From positions 2,059,239 to 2,123,238 of the forward strand of contig JAQFVV010000185.1 of NCBI GenBank assembly GCA_028023455.1: a stretch of DNA of 64,000 nt, read 5' to 3'. The notes beneath the pieces are model-generated. The model was not told the DNA's origin, did no database searches, and worked only from the letters and a program-made list of their open reading frames with translations. The translations under genes were made by a program, and so were the position numbers. Origin of the DNA: Epiperipatus broadwayi. Lineage: Eukaryota; Onychophora; Udeonychophora; Euonychophora; Peripatidae. Below are positions 39,270-52,326 of the stretch, piece by piece. Numbering within the stretch: position 1 is the stretch's first letter; every line of letters begins with the position of its first letter.

Positions 39270-39900
39270 AACAAATTTTATGTACTGTAAATTTGTTTAA
39301 TAATAATAAGAGGGTTTGCAATGTTATCTTTGATAATAAAATGGGTATTTAAGCCATTTGTAAATAACATGCAATCTAAATTAATTAAGAATATATTTTA
39401 AAAAAAGTATAATATTTGTTTTTGTGTTCCTCCAAATATCATTCAATTGATTAATAATTCTAAGACTATTATTCCTAAAATACAAAGAAGTAATATAGTT
39501 TATCAAATTTCAAAGGAATTAATAAATCATATATCGGTGAATCGAGATGTTTTGTGGAAAAAAGAATAAAGGAGCATCTGTTATTATATAATCAGATAAA
39601 AATAATCTAAATAGTCAATTTAATACAGCTTCAGTATTCTTTGACCATGAAAAGTCTTGTAATTATAAGTTTATTTTCAATATTAATGGAAGAAAGAAAT
39701 CATAAAAAGAGGTAAATTAAAGAGGTAATTTTAATATATAAATATAAAGATAATATTATTAATAGGAAAGTTGCAAATATGGCCATACAGAGTTTATGGA
39801 AATTTATGTAACATTAAAATTTGAAATTCATTTAAATCTGACGAGGATTACTATGTAATTGAAAGTGCTACTAAAGAATTAAAAATATATTTTTAACCGT
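39270..39900 (+). pseudogene. Penelope-like GIY-YIG remnant (family B, copy 2)
   Basis: Homologous along its length to 3900-4530: same linker, then SYIGESRCFVEKRIKEH (about 39527-39577) in a frame less interrupted than copy 1, then NSQFNTASVFFDHEK. The part upstream of YIG has several stops and a frameshift. A tail hairpin and a (TA)n tract follow, as in copy 1. Comparing the two copies shows which lesions are private to each. Confidence 0.8.
39838..39870 (+). other. PLE family B tail hairpin, better preserved copy
   Basis: CTGACGA (39838-39844) plus G, stem GATTAC (39846-39851), TAT, stem GTAATT (39855-39860), GAAAGTGCTA. CTGACGA and GAAA match hammerhead core words. However, one extra base precedes stem II and no stem I partner is seen, so I do not call it a ribozyme. 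Confidence 0.5.
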
Positions 39901-39944
39901 TAATTTGTTTGTTTGTATATTACATATATTTTTTTTATAATGGG

Positions 39945-39948
<4 letters not shown>

Positions 39949-40023
<75 letters not shown>
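39949..40023. repeat. (TA)n microsatellite
   Basis: About 75 bases, just downstream of the Penelope remnant. Confidence 0.97.
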
Positions 40024-40026
<3 letters not shown>

Positions 40027-40734
40027 AGTCTGACAGCTAAGTTCAAGTTAACTCAAGATTCCGTTGTTAATAGTCTATTTTTCTTTTTTTTAGCATGAAA
40101 ATTACATTTTTGCGCTTTTTTTAAGATTAAAAAAAGTTCCATAAAATGCTGCCCTCTCTTGAATTATTTTACAAGTAAAAAATCAATAAAATTGTCATTA
40201 AAGGTTTAACAAAAGACACAGCTCTGCCCATTCTAGAATGTTATTGGCTGTTACATTTCGACAACAAAGAAAATGGTTGTCAATAACTGAAGAGTTACAA
40301 TTTCTTTTTGTTTCATTTCGAAAATGATAAACTAATGTTTTAGACCATTTTAAAAGTATTTTTGACAAATTATAAATTATTTTGATAAAATATGCTAAAA
40401 GTAAAATTATTATAGAAAAATAGTTAAGAGTTTAGCAAAAATTATTTATTTTTCAGCACCATAAAAATCACTGATGTCGCAAAATGTCAGCAACACTTTT
40501 TAATTGGTGAGTAGCATTCATTTTAAGATTTGCCATTATGGAATATTTCTATAATTATAAATAATTTATTTTTGAAAAACTTTTGTTCACTTTCCTAACT
40601 TGACAAATTATTAATATACTTTTTACAAACAAAACTAAAGTGATTATAATATTAAAAGATGAATATATTTTGATGCTTGAGTTTGTGAGTTGACCAATTA
40701 GAAATTTAGAGTTTTACCTCACTCAGTCAATAAA
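40024..40734. other. A+T-rich sequence, no gene recognised
   Basis: No frame or element is seen. Confidence 0.5.
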
Positions 40735-41616
40735 ATTAATCACCAGTGAAGCGGTTAATTAGTAAATGAGGTTTCTGTTATATAAATGAAGGTAAGTCTA
40801 CAGCCTGGATATATTGATATCCAGCAGCCAATAAGACCAGTTGTGCAGTCTGAAATACAACAGTAGCAACCCTGTACAAACTACTACTAATAAAAAAAGA
40901 GTTATTTTCCTCTGTCACTCACACATCATAATTATGATATATAGCAATATTTTTTACATGCTAACTGAAATTAAAACTATCATCAGCAAGTTGTGCATTT
41001 AAATTGAATTTTTTTTACTTTAATATATGTAAATTAATTAATAATGGGATCTTTATTTAATAAATGAAGTTAAATCCATAGCCATATTTTATTGATGTGA
41101 AATAGCCAATAAGATTGGCTATTCAGACTGCCATAAAATAATAGAAAATCTGTCAAATCTACTACTAATAAACAGAGAGACATCTCTGGATCAGTCATTC
41201 ACATTGTTATGCATGAGATAGTAGTTAGACCAATATTAGTTTTTGCTGCACACCAATATAGCTAAGCTGTGGATTTGACATTATTTATAGAGTGGTGATT
41301 CCATTTACTAATTAATTTATATCTATATATACAATAAATATATTAAATTTAAATGCATGTTATGCTAGTGGAAGAGTCTTACTTTCACTTGGAAAGTGTA
41401 CATTGTATTTAAACTCTTCTAACTATAATGTTCAACTACTATCTCATTCATAATAATATGAGTGATGGATAAAAGAGGCTTTATTTTAATTAATAGTAAC
41501 TTGAATACATTTACTATTGTTTTCTTTCAGCCTGAAAAATGGATCTTATTGGTTGTTGCATATCAAACACCTTGACTGGATTTAACATCATTTGTATACA
41601 GAGATGGTATTTACTA

Positions 41617-41707
<91 letters not shown>

Positions 41708-42245
41708 TAAATACATAACTTGCTTATGAGAAAGTCTTAGTTTCAGTTGGGATGTAAAAAATAATCGCTATACATTATATATCAATACTTATAATTATAG
41801 TATCGAGCTACTAGCACATATATAACAACGCGAGTGTCTGATCAAAATAAGCCTCTGTTTGATTAACAGTAGCTTGGACAGTTTTGTTATTCTTTCCAAC
41901 TGCGGATGCAGTCTTTTTGGTTGCTGGACATGAAAACTTCTTGGCTGTGGATTTCATTTATATAATAAAGATCCCATTTAATAATTAATTTATATCTATA
42001 CTAAAGCTTAAAAATATTAAATTTAAATATGTGACTTGCTGCTGAGAAAGTCTTAATTTTGGGGGGATGTAAGCTATTAGCAACTAGCTCATATATAACA
42101 ACACAAGTTGATAAGTAGTAGCTTGAAAATATTTATTTCATTTTTTTCAGATGGAATACCGGTCTTATTAGTTGCTACATAGCTATGGGCTTAACTTCAT
42201 TTGTATAATAATTATTCCATTTACTAATTAATTTATATGTATAAT
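40735..42245. repeat. Cluster of decayed ~300-bp repeats in both orientations
   Basis: Five related copies can be followed. Two read in one direction (about 40735-40990 and 41030-41290) and three in the other (about 41300-41620, 41703-42000 and 42001-42245). Shared words in the second orientation are gagaaagtctta (41371, 41731 and 42047), ggatttaac or ggcttaac followed by atcatttgtata or ttcatttgtata, and the end block attaattaatttatat. The C to D spacing is 316 bases. The opposite orientation carries ccaataagaccag and ccaataagattgg with ctactactaataaa. Divergence is high. No coding frame. Confidence 0.7.
41620..41702. repeat. Double (TA)n tract inside the repeat cluster
   Basis: Two (TA) runs separated by atttt; they lie at the junction of the third and fourth copies of the decayed repeat. 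Confidence 0.95.
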
Positions 42246-42886
42246 AGATTTCTACACTAAAAGTTTATCTGTAACATAAAACAGTTTATATTACAATTTA
42301 TTTACAATTTGCAAATGACTTATTTATAAATAAGAATTTTATATTGTATCTAGCTTTAGTTTAAATATAAACAAATTCAAGTCAAAAAATACACTTCTGC
42401 TAATATTTTATTTTCAGAGTTCTGATAATCTTTTTCTAAGTGTTGATAATAGATAATTTATTCTTTTATTTTATCAGAGATTGAGATCCTTTTAAATGTA
42501 ATCTTTTGTTTATTAACTTGCTGTTGAAGGTGAGACATTCAATGGTGTTATGAGATGACATATTAAAGAATATGTTTTCTGTTGGTTTGATTCATAAGAT
42601 TTTTAAGAAAAAATCTGATGAATCAATCTGTTATTGATTTTAGAATGTGCAAGAAAGCTGATTTTATTTTATTCATTTGTTTAAAATGTATTTCTATACA
42701 TTTGTTCAAATTACCTTTTTAGGTATAGTGCTTTAGAATGCCAAATCTATTCAATTCATTAGAGATGTATAATTACATTGTTTGTTTTTTAAATAATGAC
42801 AGTCATATCACAATATTCAATTCTGCATACATGGATTACTCTGTCTTTTGTTATATGTTTGCAAATTCTTTAGAATATTAATCTTA

Positions 42887-42979
<93 letters not shown>
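42887..42979. repeat. (ATC)n-(ATT)n compound microsatellite
   Basis: About 16 ATC units pass directly into about 14 ATT units. Open frames through it (His or Tyr runs) are artefacts. Confidence 0.97.
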
Positions 42980-43201
42980 GTTTCAAAGCAAACTTTATTA
43001 GGCAAAAAATGGTTACATCATATCAGGTTGTACATTGTGTCAAATATAATATACTAGGATTCATTATTAAATACAGAAAGAAAAACTTTTCTTTTTTTTA
43101 ACGATTAGAGTCTTTAGTAATTGTTATAGTTTTCATATTTCAGTTCTTATTGTTGGTCCCTTCTGGCTTTCACTTTTATATGAGGTTGTTTTGTGTATCT
43201 A

Positions 43202-43456
43202 TTATAATGCTGATCTTATTTTAAAGAGAGACCAAGTGGTGGCAAAAATGTCTGGTGGTGCAATAAGATTGTATGTTAGGATGCTGAAAGTGGCTGCACA
43301 TATTGTTGGTACTTTGTTTTCCTTGAATGTTTTCAGCATTTTTTGTATTGTGGTTTCACTTTTCCTATAATTGTTCAAGATCAGTTGTCTAACTTTGTTT
43401 AGGCCTCTACTGTATTGTATAAAATACTCTTGTGTGTCTTCTTCCCTGTGAAACAA
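43202..43456 (-). pseudogene. C-terminal fragment of the non-LTR polyprotein
   Basis: An 84-residue open piece (REEDTQEYFIQYSRGLNKVR near the start). The sequence just upstream reads, in another frame, as a C-x-x-C-like segment followed by a TQE motif. LINE C-termini of this kind have a zinc-binding CCHC-like element here. The piece is rich in basic residues. Only a remnant. Confidence 0.5.
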
Positions 43457-43774
43457 AGCACATATATTGGATCAACATTTAGGTAGAATATCCTGAAGTG
43501 AATGAAATGTGCTGTAGGTAAAGCATTTAGATTCAATTTGAAGATAAAGTCAAAATATTTTGATTTTAGGTACCATCTTTTGTATTTTTTTAGTAGTTGG
43601 CTATTATGTATTTCTAGTACTGTTAACTTATTATTTTCTTCTTGGTTATGAGATAGAAAATCATGTATTTGCCAATAAGTATATTTAATAGGGTTCTTAA
43701 GTGTTATTTTGTTTTTAATGTTTTCAATTCTTACAAATAGCGTATTTATATGTTTATCTATGGGAGGAGATTGG

Positions 43775-44320
43775 TCAGTGGGTGTGATTTCTAGTTTTTG
43801 CTTTATGTTTTGTGTGTAGAAAGTTTGTATTGCATGCAGTACAAGGCCATTCCATTTTGTTGGTTGGTTTAGTTGCTTTATTGAAATTGCTACTACTTTT
43901 CTTTTCTATAGCAGCTTGTTGTATAATGAGTTGATTGCTGAAATAAATGATTTTGTGAAATTCATTATTTGCAAATAAGAAGTGATTTTTGTCATAATAA
44001 GCTGATTGTATAAAGATTCTTTTGAATAGAGTGAGAGATAAAATTTGGAGCGTGATTCTCTCTGCTTCTGCTTTAAGTTTGTTTTGTAGTGACTTCCTCA
44101 TTTGATTCATGCTCAAGTGGAAAGTAAAACCCAGAAACATACTGGGTTTCCAGTGATATATCTGTGTGTTTAATTTACTTATAAATATTGCCCATGCAGC
44201 TGATTTGTTGGTGTTGATTTTTAGCCTGAAATTTGCTGTATAGTTTTTTATGATTTTTTGCAGTATAGGTAATTGATTTTTTGATATTAAAGATACTGTG
44301 ACATCATCCATATAAGCTAT
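43775..44320 (-). pseudogene. RT palm end and thumb region, non-LTR element
   Basis: Starts at the catalytic motif (AY)MDDVTVS, followed by a helix ending in NTNKSAAW (the family has KC at this place), FLGFTF (the LG motif after the palm), and a long basic helix (KSLQNKLKAEAERI). The frame is open for 178 residues from the MDD Met. It is cut from the upstream QGSPL block by frame changes near 44320-44390. Confidence 0.7.
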
Positions 44321-44649
44321 ACATTATATGTATGTGTTGGTGTTTGGAATTCTTTGAATTATTTTTTTTTAAATTTGCTCTAACAGGGCGTTTAAATATA
44401 ATGTAAATAATAGTGTGTTGAGTGGAGATCCTTGTGGTATTGATTGGCTGGGGTAGAAAGATGTGCTGATCTGCCATTGAGTGTGATTTTCTCTTTTTAG
44501 TAGCAGGTTAGTGATTGTATATAAGATTGTGTGAGGTATTTCTGTTTTTTTAGTTGAATTAATAATGTTTTGATTGGCATTGAATCGAAAGCATTTTCAA
44601 AATCTAATTGCTTGGCCATTGTGGTATACCTTTTTCTTTAATTACTGAG

Positions 44650-44860
44650 TTAATGATTGTTTTGTATATCAGTGCTGCTTGCCCTGTTGATGGACCCTTT
44701 TTTGCATACTGATGCTGTGATATTAGTTTTATCATATATTGTTAATTTTTTTTTTAAAACCTTTTTCAGAATTTTTATTCCCAAAGGCACCATTGAGATT
44801 GGCCTCAGATTGGAGACTGTGGTAATTGGTGTTGGATTTTTAATGAAGGGGACCATTGAT
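44650..44860 (-). pseudogene. RT N-terminal blocks, non-LTR element
   Basis: PFIKNPTPITTVS then NLRPISMVP correspond to the (I/V)PK...NYRPIS motif at the start of LINE reverse transcriptases. The frame breaks after NNH. The downstream motif KGPSTGQAALIYKTI is read in the neighbouring frame. Confidence 0.7.
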
Positions 44861-44937
44861 ACCGGATATAGCCCTTGTATATTGTATAGTTTTTGTGATA
44901 GTTGATTTTCGAGCTGGCATATGTATGAGTCTGTAAA

Positions 44938-45430
44938 TCAGCTCAGATGTGACAATACAAATTGAGGGATTACCATTGACCCTGGGAGGCAAATACTTGG
45001 AATTGATGCTAGAATGAGTGCAAAATCTGCGATTTCAAACGGTGTCTCTGTTTCTGGTTTTCCAAAAAAGTTTTCTGGGAGTTTCAATTGTTTATGCATT
45101 GTTAACTTTTCTTTGAAGTTCTGATATATTGGTTGTATTATATTTTGTCTAGCTGTAATTTTCCCAACCCATTCTACTGCCATGGGAACTCTATTTGTGG
45201 ATGGCTAGCCTAATTCCTATCGAATGTATTCGGGGTTTCATGTGTGTTGCTGTGTTAGACAAATTCTTTTTTTAATTGCTATATATTTTTTTAGTTTATT
45301 ACATGATTGATTATATAGTTGCGTCAGTTTTATTATATTTGCTTGATTGTGAGTGACTGGTTTTGACTTGCCGATTCTTTTGTGTAGCTTATCTGCTAAC
45401 GTGATTAGTTTAGAGGGGTTTGATTTTTGT
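44938..45430 (-). pseudogene. Region upstream of RT in the non-LTR element
   Basis: An open stretch 45183-44938 (MAVEWVGKITARQNIIQPIY...) and an upstream stretch to about 45430 containing LADKLHKRIGKSKPVTHNQ and KKYIAIKKRI. Both are basic and helical, as expected for the region between the N-terminus and RT. A further piece with RILPPVNTSEFLFSETYIM lies near 45600-45520. No specific domain was recognised. Confidence 0.45.
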
Positions 45431-45639
45431 GTACTATGATTAATATTAAATTAGTGTATGTGTGTATATGCTATATATATTTAGAGATTGGGTCAAGTTG
45501 CATTTGATTGAGCTTATTTATCATAATGTATGTTTCGGAGAAGAGGAACTCTGAAGTGTTGACGGGTGGAAGAATCCTTATTGCCTTTTGTATACTAATG
45601 ATTTTGTTGTGGTATAAACAATATACATGTATTTAAATA

Positions 45640-46500
45640 TTATATATATAATAAAAAACAAATTTTAACCCTCCCTAATGTATATTTGCTGTTTAATATC
45701 AATAACTGCTAATATAAAATGAATCAATTGATTTTTCATATTACGTATGTCTTAGCTACAACATAATCTTCTCAAATATGTTATTGGGATAAATATTTAT
45801 CAACCATTTAAAAAAATAATGATAATTATTATAAATATAAATGCTTAAATTTAGAGGAATTTGAATGCAGAACTAAACGTAATTAAACATTAAAATCTTT
45901 TAGCCCTTTAACGCATTTAGAAATATATTTTTAAACCATATATATATATAGTCACTTTAAATATAAGATATTTATTTTATTAATGTATTAAATATACCGA
46001 GATGCATTTAATTAAACAAGTTCAATATTTACCTTAAAGATATTTACTTATCTTTTTTTTTAATTAAAACATTTTATTTTTAATTAAATAATGGTATTTG
46101 ATTTAAGAAATAGATAAAAAGTTTATTAGTATTGTGAAAATTTATTTTTCACATATTTTAAAATAAATTTAAAAAGCAATCATTTTTATTATTGCCATTA
46201 GCTTTATTCAAATCGATTGCTTTACATTTATGATTATTTGCAATTATGTTGCTGAAATAGGATTTACTAAACTTGTAGTACCTATTCATTATAGTAAATA
46301 TAAAATATGTTACTACTTGTTCAATATTCTATAATTCTTTGTATTTCAAACTGTATAGATTTTGCAAGTTTTTGATACAATTTTCACATAATATTTATAT
46401 AAATAACTTTATTGAAATACATATGTAAGAATGATACAATTGTAAATAAAATAAAAATCATTCATGTTGCTCAGGCAACCAGATGGTCTGATGTGCTCAC
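45640..46500. other. A+T-rich sequence, no gene recognised
   Basis: No supported frame or repeat is present apart from a short atatatat run near 45938. Confidence 0.5.
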
Positions 46501-46509
46501 TGGTATTGT

Positions 46510-46760
46510 TTAATCTAGATTAATTAGGCTCCATGTGTTATCAAATAAAAATCTGGTCAAGATGATACTGTCCTTATGGTGAAATTCCTTCAACTTAGAA
46601 ATGAATATGTCTTCAGGCTTGGGATGAGGAATGGTGAACATATTTCGAGATCTGGCCGTCCAAGTGGCATAAGTGATGAAGGTCGAAAGTCTTGAGATGG
46701 CATAATCCGTAGACAGGAAGCAGCTCTTGATATTATAGACTGAAATAATACATTTATATT
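46510..46760 (-). pseudogene. Possible 3' end of another LINE
   Basis: The reading ISRLSTFITYATWTARSRNM, followed by a charged stretch (KPEDIFISKLKEFHHKD) and FLFDNTWSL, ends at a stop at 46510. A short segment with (Y/F)A-W-x-x-R-(N/S)R near the C-terminus is typical of several LINE polyproteins. A repeat-derived extension upstream (YIYIYVCVY) is not part of it. The sequence does not continue the element at 43.2-45.6 kb. Confidence 0.3.
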
Positions 46761-46946
46761 TTTTACATCTTCTAGTTTTTTCCCCATGTTCATGTGAATT
46801 TCTTGTACCATAAATACATATATAATTTTTTAAAAAAATTCTTATTACAGTATATGGCATTTTTACATACACACAAACATAAATATATATATATATTCTG
46901 TAAAAAGTATATAAGAGCGTTGATAAACAGCATAACAATCATAAAA

Positions 46947-47103
<157 letters not shown>

Positions 47104-48098
47104 GTATTTTTAGGTAAATCATAGCATATACATTTAAGATTAATTTGTTTTACATCAATACAATTATATACTTATGTAAAATTTATCATATATATAAAGA
47201 CAGTAAAGTATCATATATTAGTTGCTATTTGTCAATGTTTGTAATAATTAAACCTCATCAAAAAACAACAACAGCATAAGATAAAAATAAAAAAAAATAA
47301 GTTGTAAAATGAGTAAACAAACTAATTTATAATTTATTATACATTCACATCTATTAATGTGACTTTATTGTTATAGTGTTTTTGAACTCTGATTTAAAGA
47401 GAAAATTATCTTTGGAAAGCTTTCAATATATTGTGCAATTATATTTTCCATTATAAATTATTTCCAGCTGTATCTAGCAATCAGTCTTGCACTATTTTAT
47501 TATATCTTTGAAATAAACCTTATAGTATAAATGAGATTTTTTAAAATAGCAAAGGTGTTCAATTCTATCATAAATAATGTTTTAGGAAGTTTTTTACTGT
47601 TTATTTGTATCACATGACCATGAAGATGTGCCTATGCTCTATCTTTTAGCATGTTAAATGCAGAATAATATTGAAATATGAGTCAAAGATGCCTAGCACA
47701 AATCATTAAAAGTAATTTATTCAATATATGAAAAATTTGAAGCTAATTAATGATTACTAAATTTTAAATTTTCTGGAGGTAATTCATGCAGCATTCTCTT
47801 TAAGATTATAAAAGATTGATTAAATATTGCTAAATATTTAAGTTGATTGGATGAATAAGTCATTAAAAGATGTTATTTGAACTGTTTCCCATTATTATAA
47901 TATTCTTTTTATTTGTATGAAAGACCATCTATATCATATAAAAGATTACCATTCAGATATAATAGAATCATAATATAGTTTATAAAACACAGATATCAAA
48001 TTTTTTTATTAGTAAATTCAGAATAGAACACATTTTTAGTGCAACTAGCATGTAAATCTACATGAATATACCAATCAGCCACTTGTCCAAGAATGTGA

Positions 48099-48100
<2 letters not shown>

Positions 48101-48148
<48 letters not shown>
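48101..48148. repeat. (TA)n microsatellite
   Basis: About 47 bases. Confidence 0.95.
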
Positions 48149-48150
<2 letters not shown>

Positions 48151-49230
48151 AATTATATATAATATTAAATAATATAATTTTATATGACACGTCAAATCTT
48201 TTACATTTTAATTTCTAATTATATCACAATTTGTTATATTTTACTAGTTTGAGTATGAATACAATCATATTTATATTATCATAACTTGGTTTTTTTAAAT
48301 ACAATTTTTATTACAAGTAATTAGTTCGCAGAATCAAAGCTATTATTATAAACAACTTAAATAATAACTTGTGGATCCTCCTGATCTGAAGATAAAGTCT
48401 TTCAAAACAGAATGATTTTTTAAAATTGTAATGATGCATTAACACCATCAAATAAGAAATAAACAATATCTTTTTCTGAAATTGTTAAACTAATATTAGA
48501 ATCAACAGTGCACAAAATATTTTTAAATTTCAAGATACAAAATGTAATTATGTCTCACAGTAAATTTAACACTGTGTAATTTTCTTTCATTCAATGATTT
48601 TCTATTCTAAAAAAAATCTACCTTCCATACAGTGTGATAGTGAATTTTGAGAGACATAATATTTTTGAATTAGTTTTTTAAAGCTCATATTCTTAATGTT
48701 TAAGGGTTTTTAAATATAGTTTATTATACCTCAAAATTAGTTCCAAGGCAAGTTATTATTGTTTGCCTCATAGTAATGGGGGACTCTTATAAAATCTCAA
48801 AAACATATAATTTTAAATGTACACATTAATCATTACATCATATTTGTACTGACTTATATTTAAGGTTATGGTGAAAGGAAGGCAAAACGATTGAAATCAT
48901 AAATGGCTACTTCTAATTAAAGGATGAAAATGTCTTTGCACTGAAGAGAAATAATTAAGGTCATGAGAGGCTATTAAAAATGATCTTTAGTGAACTAATA
49001 TCTAAACGTATTCGGCAAAAGGGATGCATTTCGTTAGGAAATATACTTAGGTTATTTTTATATAATGTATAGGAAAGTCACATCACTATTGAATATGAAC
49101 TTTAATATTATCCTATGTTATGCATGCAAAACATCTTATTTGCACAATATTTATGTACCAAATGGCACAGTTGCCTATAAAATTTCCATGCACGACATTT
49201 AGGAAAATTAGTTTCTGATTATCTTTATTC

Positions 49231-49250
49231 TCTCTCTCTCTCTCTCTCTC

Positions 49251-49289
<39 letters not shown>

Positions 49290-49297
49290 TTCAATTG

Positions 49298-49333
<36 letters not shown>

Positions 49334-49346
49334 CAATTGAAATTTA
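49231..49346. repeat. (CT)n, then (TA)n palindrome
   Basis: (CT)n at 49231-49252 is followed by two (TA) tracts (49255-49286 and 49301-49331). They form one palindrome with aaatttcaattgtaat in the centre, repeated in inverted form (attacaattgaaattt) at its right end. Confidence 0.9.
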
Positions 49347-50414
49347 AACTTGGTGTGCATTAACATTTTGTTAGTTTATTTTTAGTTCTAAGATTATCTA
49401 AATTAATTTACAAGTAATTAAAATTATTTGATATGCCATTGAATAATAATTTAATAACCCAAATCGTAATGTAAAATGACTTTCAGTATTTTTAATAGGA
49501 GATGTATCAAAATTTATATATTTTTTATTTATCTTGCAGAAAATTTTTATTATTTTTTGCTACTTTAATCTAAGGATGATATAAAATTAATGACACATAT
49601 ATTATGTTAGAGATATATTAATAAACGTATATAAAAAAATTTATATGATAGCAATAATAAAATAAAGTACATATTCATAAATTTATTGCTTGCAATTTTA
49701 TTTACTACATATATTTAAAAAGTAATCTCTAAATATAAACAAATAAGATACTAAATTATTGTTAAAGTATATATATATGCATGCATGTAATTTATACGTT
49801 GTTATATTATAATTAGACAGTATTAATTATGCATATGTAAAAATATTATTTTAGAAATTTCATTTATTTAAAACCAGTATTGAAAATATTGATTATGGTA
49901 TTAAAAATGGATAAATCGGAAAAAAAATGTCTAATTTATTTAAATATAATTTTGAATATATTTTGAATTTGATTTTATAATTATTATTTTATTATTTTTA
50001 AAATATATTGTGTAATATTTATTGTATACAATTTTATAAAAGGTATTTTAATATTTTAAATACAAGTATAATTTATTTACCTGGAATCTAAATGTAATAT
50101 AAGGGTTTGAACACAGACATTTAACTTCCTTCAGTCATCCACTCTATTTTATACAATCAATACACAAGATCACACACATGTGAAAAGGATAAATGATCTC
50201 CAATATACATATTTTGTGATGAAATGCCAGTTTAATTTTTATAGTGCGGACAAATGGATGAATTTGTCAGTGAATAATAATTATGGAAATGATAAAAATT
50301 GTGATTACAACATAAAACGTCATATAAAACTATTTAAGCCCATGATCTTTCATTAGATTATCTCACTTTCCCATTTTTGTCTTAGTAGCTAAACAACACA
50401 AAAGTTAATAAAAA

Positions 50415-50546
<132 letters not shown>

Positions 50547-52236
50547 ATTTGAAAGTTAAAATAAATAATATGGGGTAAAGTCATAATGCATCTGCTCAAG
50601 ATATTGCAGTCTTTTGAGAATCGAAATATAATAAAATCAGATAAAATCATCTCACTGTGATAAATAATATTATATCAGAGTAGAGTGCTATGATATAACA
50701 TAAGAATATTTTGAAGAATTTAACAACTCCTATTACTGTTATATAAATGAAGCCTGGATTAAACACAGTAAAATTCTGAGTGTGGAATTCTTTATTAAAG
50801 AAAATAAGTTACCAAAATGGATAATTTTAATGAAATGCTAATTGGAATAAATATGGATTACATATAATGTCAATTTACATGGAAGATAACATTATGTAGA
50901 TTTCAGCCCCTCATATAGAAGATTTTGAACTATAGATTATATTTTTGTTTATATAAAATGTTTATAACTGGATCATACATTTTTTTGTTTTAAGTAATAA
51001 ATATTTTGCTTCTAATGGCAAGCTGCAATTTGTTAGGTAATTCTTGTGAATATAAAAAATGCCAGCTAATTTATTTTATTTGTAAATATTTAAGGTTTAA
51101 AAATACATGTGTTTATTTAATATACATTATATCATTACCAAAAGATATTTAAGTGAATAAAAAAATAATGATTTAGTTTTTGTAAATAAAAGTATGTTTA
51201 TTTGTTTTTCCATTCATTTTTTTTTAAAACCAAGGCATTATGTTTTCATGTGGTTATTGCATGTACAAACTTAAATTAATATTATCAAACATAAATATTG
51301 TTTGATCATATTAATTAAAGTTTGTACATTCAATAGACATTTGTAACAAAAATGTCATTAAGAAATAGAAATTAATATGCTTATGTTTATTTTGGTGATA
51401 AAATAGTAAACATATTAAACCATGCTAATTAAATCTTGCAAATTATATCTTTATATAATTATTTTTGCAATAATGTGTTTTGGTTTCATAGCATATTGCC
51501 TGATAAAGATTCTTGTTAAGTTCACATATAACATAATAAGTTTAATAAATAAGTAAAAGTCTATTTAAATGTAATTATTCAACAAAGAATACTTTATTTA
51601 CTTTTTTATTTTATTATTGGTATTAATACATTTCAATTTTATTTAATTAAATTGGTTTCTGTAATCATTCATATTAAGTGATCACACTCATTTATCTAAC
51701 ATTTGTTTACAGCTTTATATATGTGTGTATTATAACTGGTAATAAATTCTGTACAGAAGTTTCTGAGTCATTTAATAATATTACAAATTATTAATATAGT
51801 TGTTGAATAAATAATTTAATAAAATAAAATAAATAAATAAATATTTCTTACCTATTTAAGGAAAATGGTTTGAGTTCAATAAAATTCCTTTGTAATTTAA
51901 ACTATCTTTTAATAATCTAATGAATTTATTTGCTTATATATCACTTCACATTAATCTAAACTTGAGAATCTCTGTTTTTATATTAATGCCCTATTATATT
52001 AGCTAGCCTGAATATTAGATAAGAATTCTATATTTTATTTGTTATCATTATATTTAACATTGAATGTCTTAGGTAATTTTAAAGAATATATATTTCCATT
52101 TGTAGACTCTTCTTGCAGATATTACAGGTCATTACATTTGGTACCACATATGTGGCATGAATAAATCCATTTACCTAAAATTAGTGTTATATTTTGTGAC
52201 CAACGATGTTGGCTTGAATAAACTTATTTAAATGTC

Positions 52237-52239
<3 letters not shown>

Positions 52240-52323
<84 letters not shown>
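52240..52323. repeat. (TA)n tract at the left border of the LTR element
   Basis: About 84 bases ending directly at the first base of the left LTR. A (TA)n tract of similar length lies at the right border (63821-63925), so the element probably inserted into one long (TA)n tract. Confidence 0.95.

Positions 52324-52326
<3 letters not shown>

Larger units (their letters stand above)
43202..45620 (-). mobile_element. Decayed non-LTR retrotransposon (clade uncertain)
   Basis: Read on the minus strand, an ordered set of pieces is visible. A pre-RT region lies at about 45620-44938. The RT start follows (NLRPISMVPLGIKIL, 44856-44650), then PQGSPLNTLLFTLYLNALL near 44440-44385, then AYMDDVTVS at about 44315. 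The post-RT part runs to about 43775, and a C-terminal part sits at 43456-43202. The QGSPL plus YMDD pattern and a Cys/His-like C-terminal segment resemble R2/NeSL-type LINEs more than RTE, but the clade is not certain. Multiple stops and frameshifts make it inactive. Confidence 0.7.

Noticed and set aside
39838-39870. Active hammerhead at the PLE family B tail
   Set aside because: Core words are present, but there is an extra base before stem II and no partner for stem I, so it is listed only as a hairpin motif.
42848-43057. His-run and Tyr-run protein
   Set aside because: It is a translation of the (ATC)n-(ATT)n microsatellite.
44657-44905. Plus-strand frame of 82 residues
   Set aside because: It is antisense to the RT start of the non-LTR element on the minus strand.
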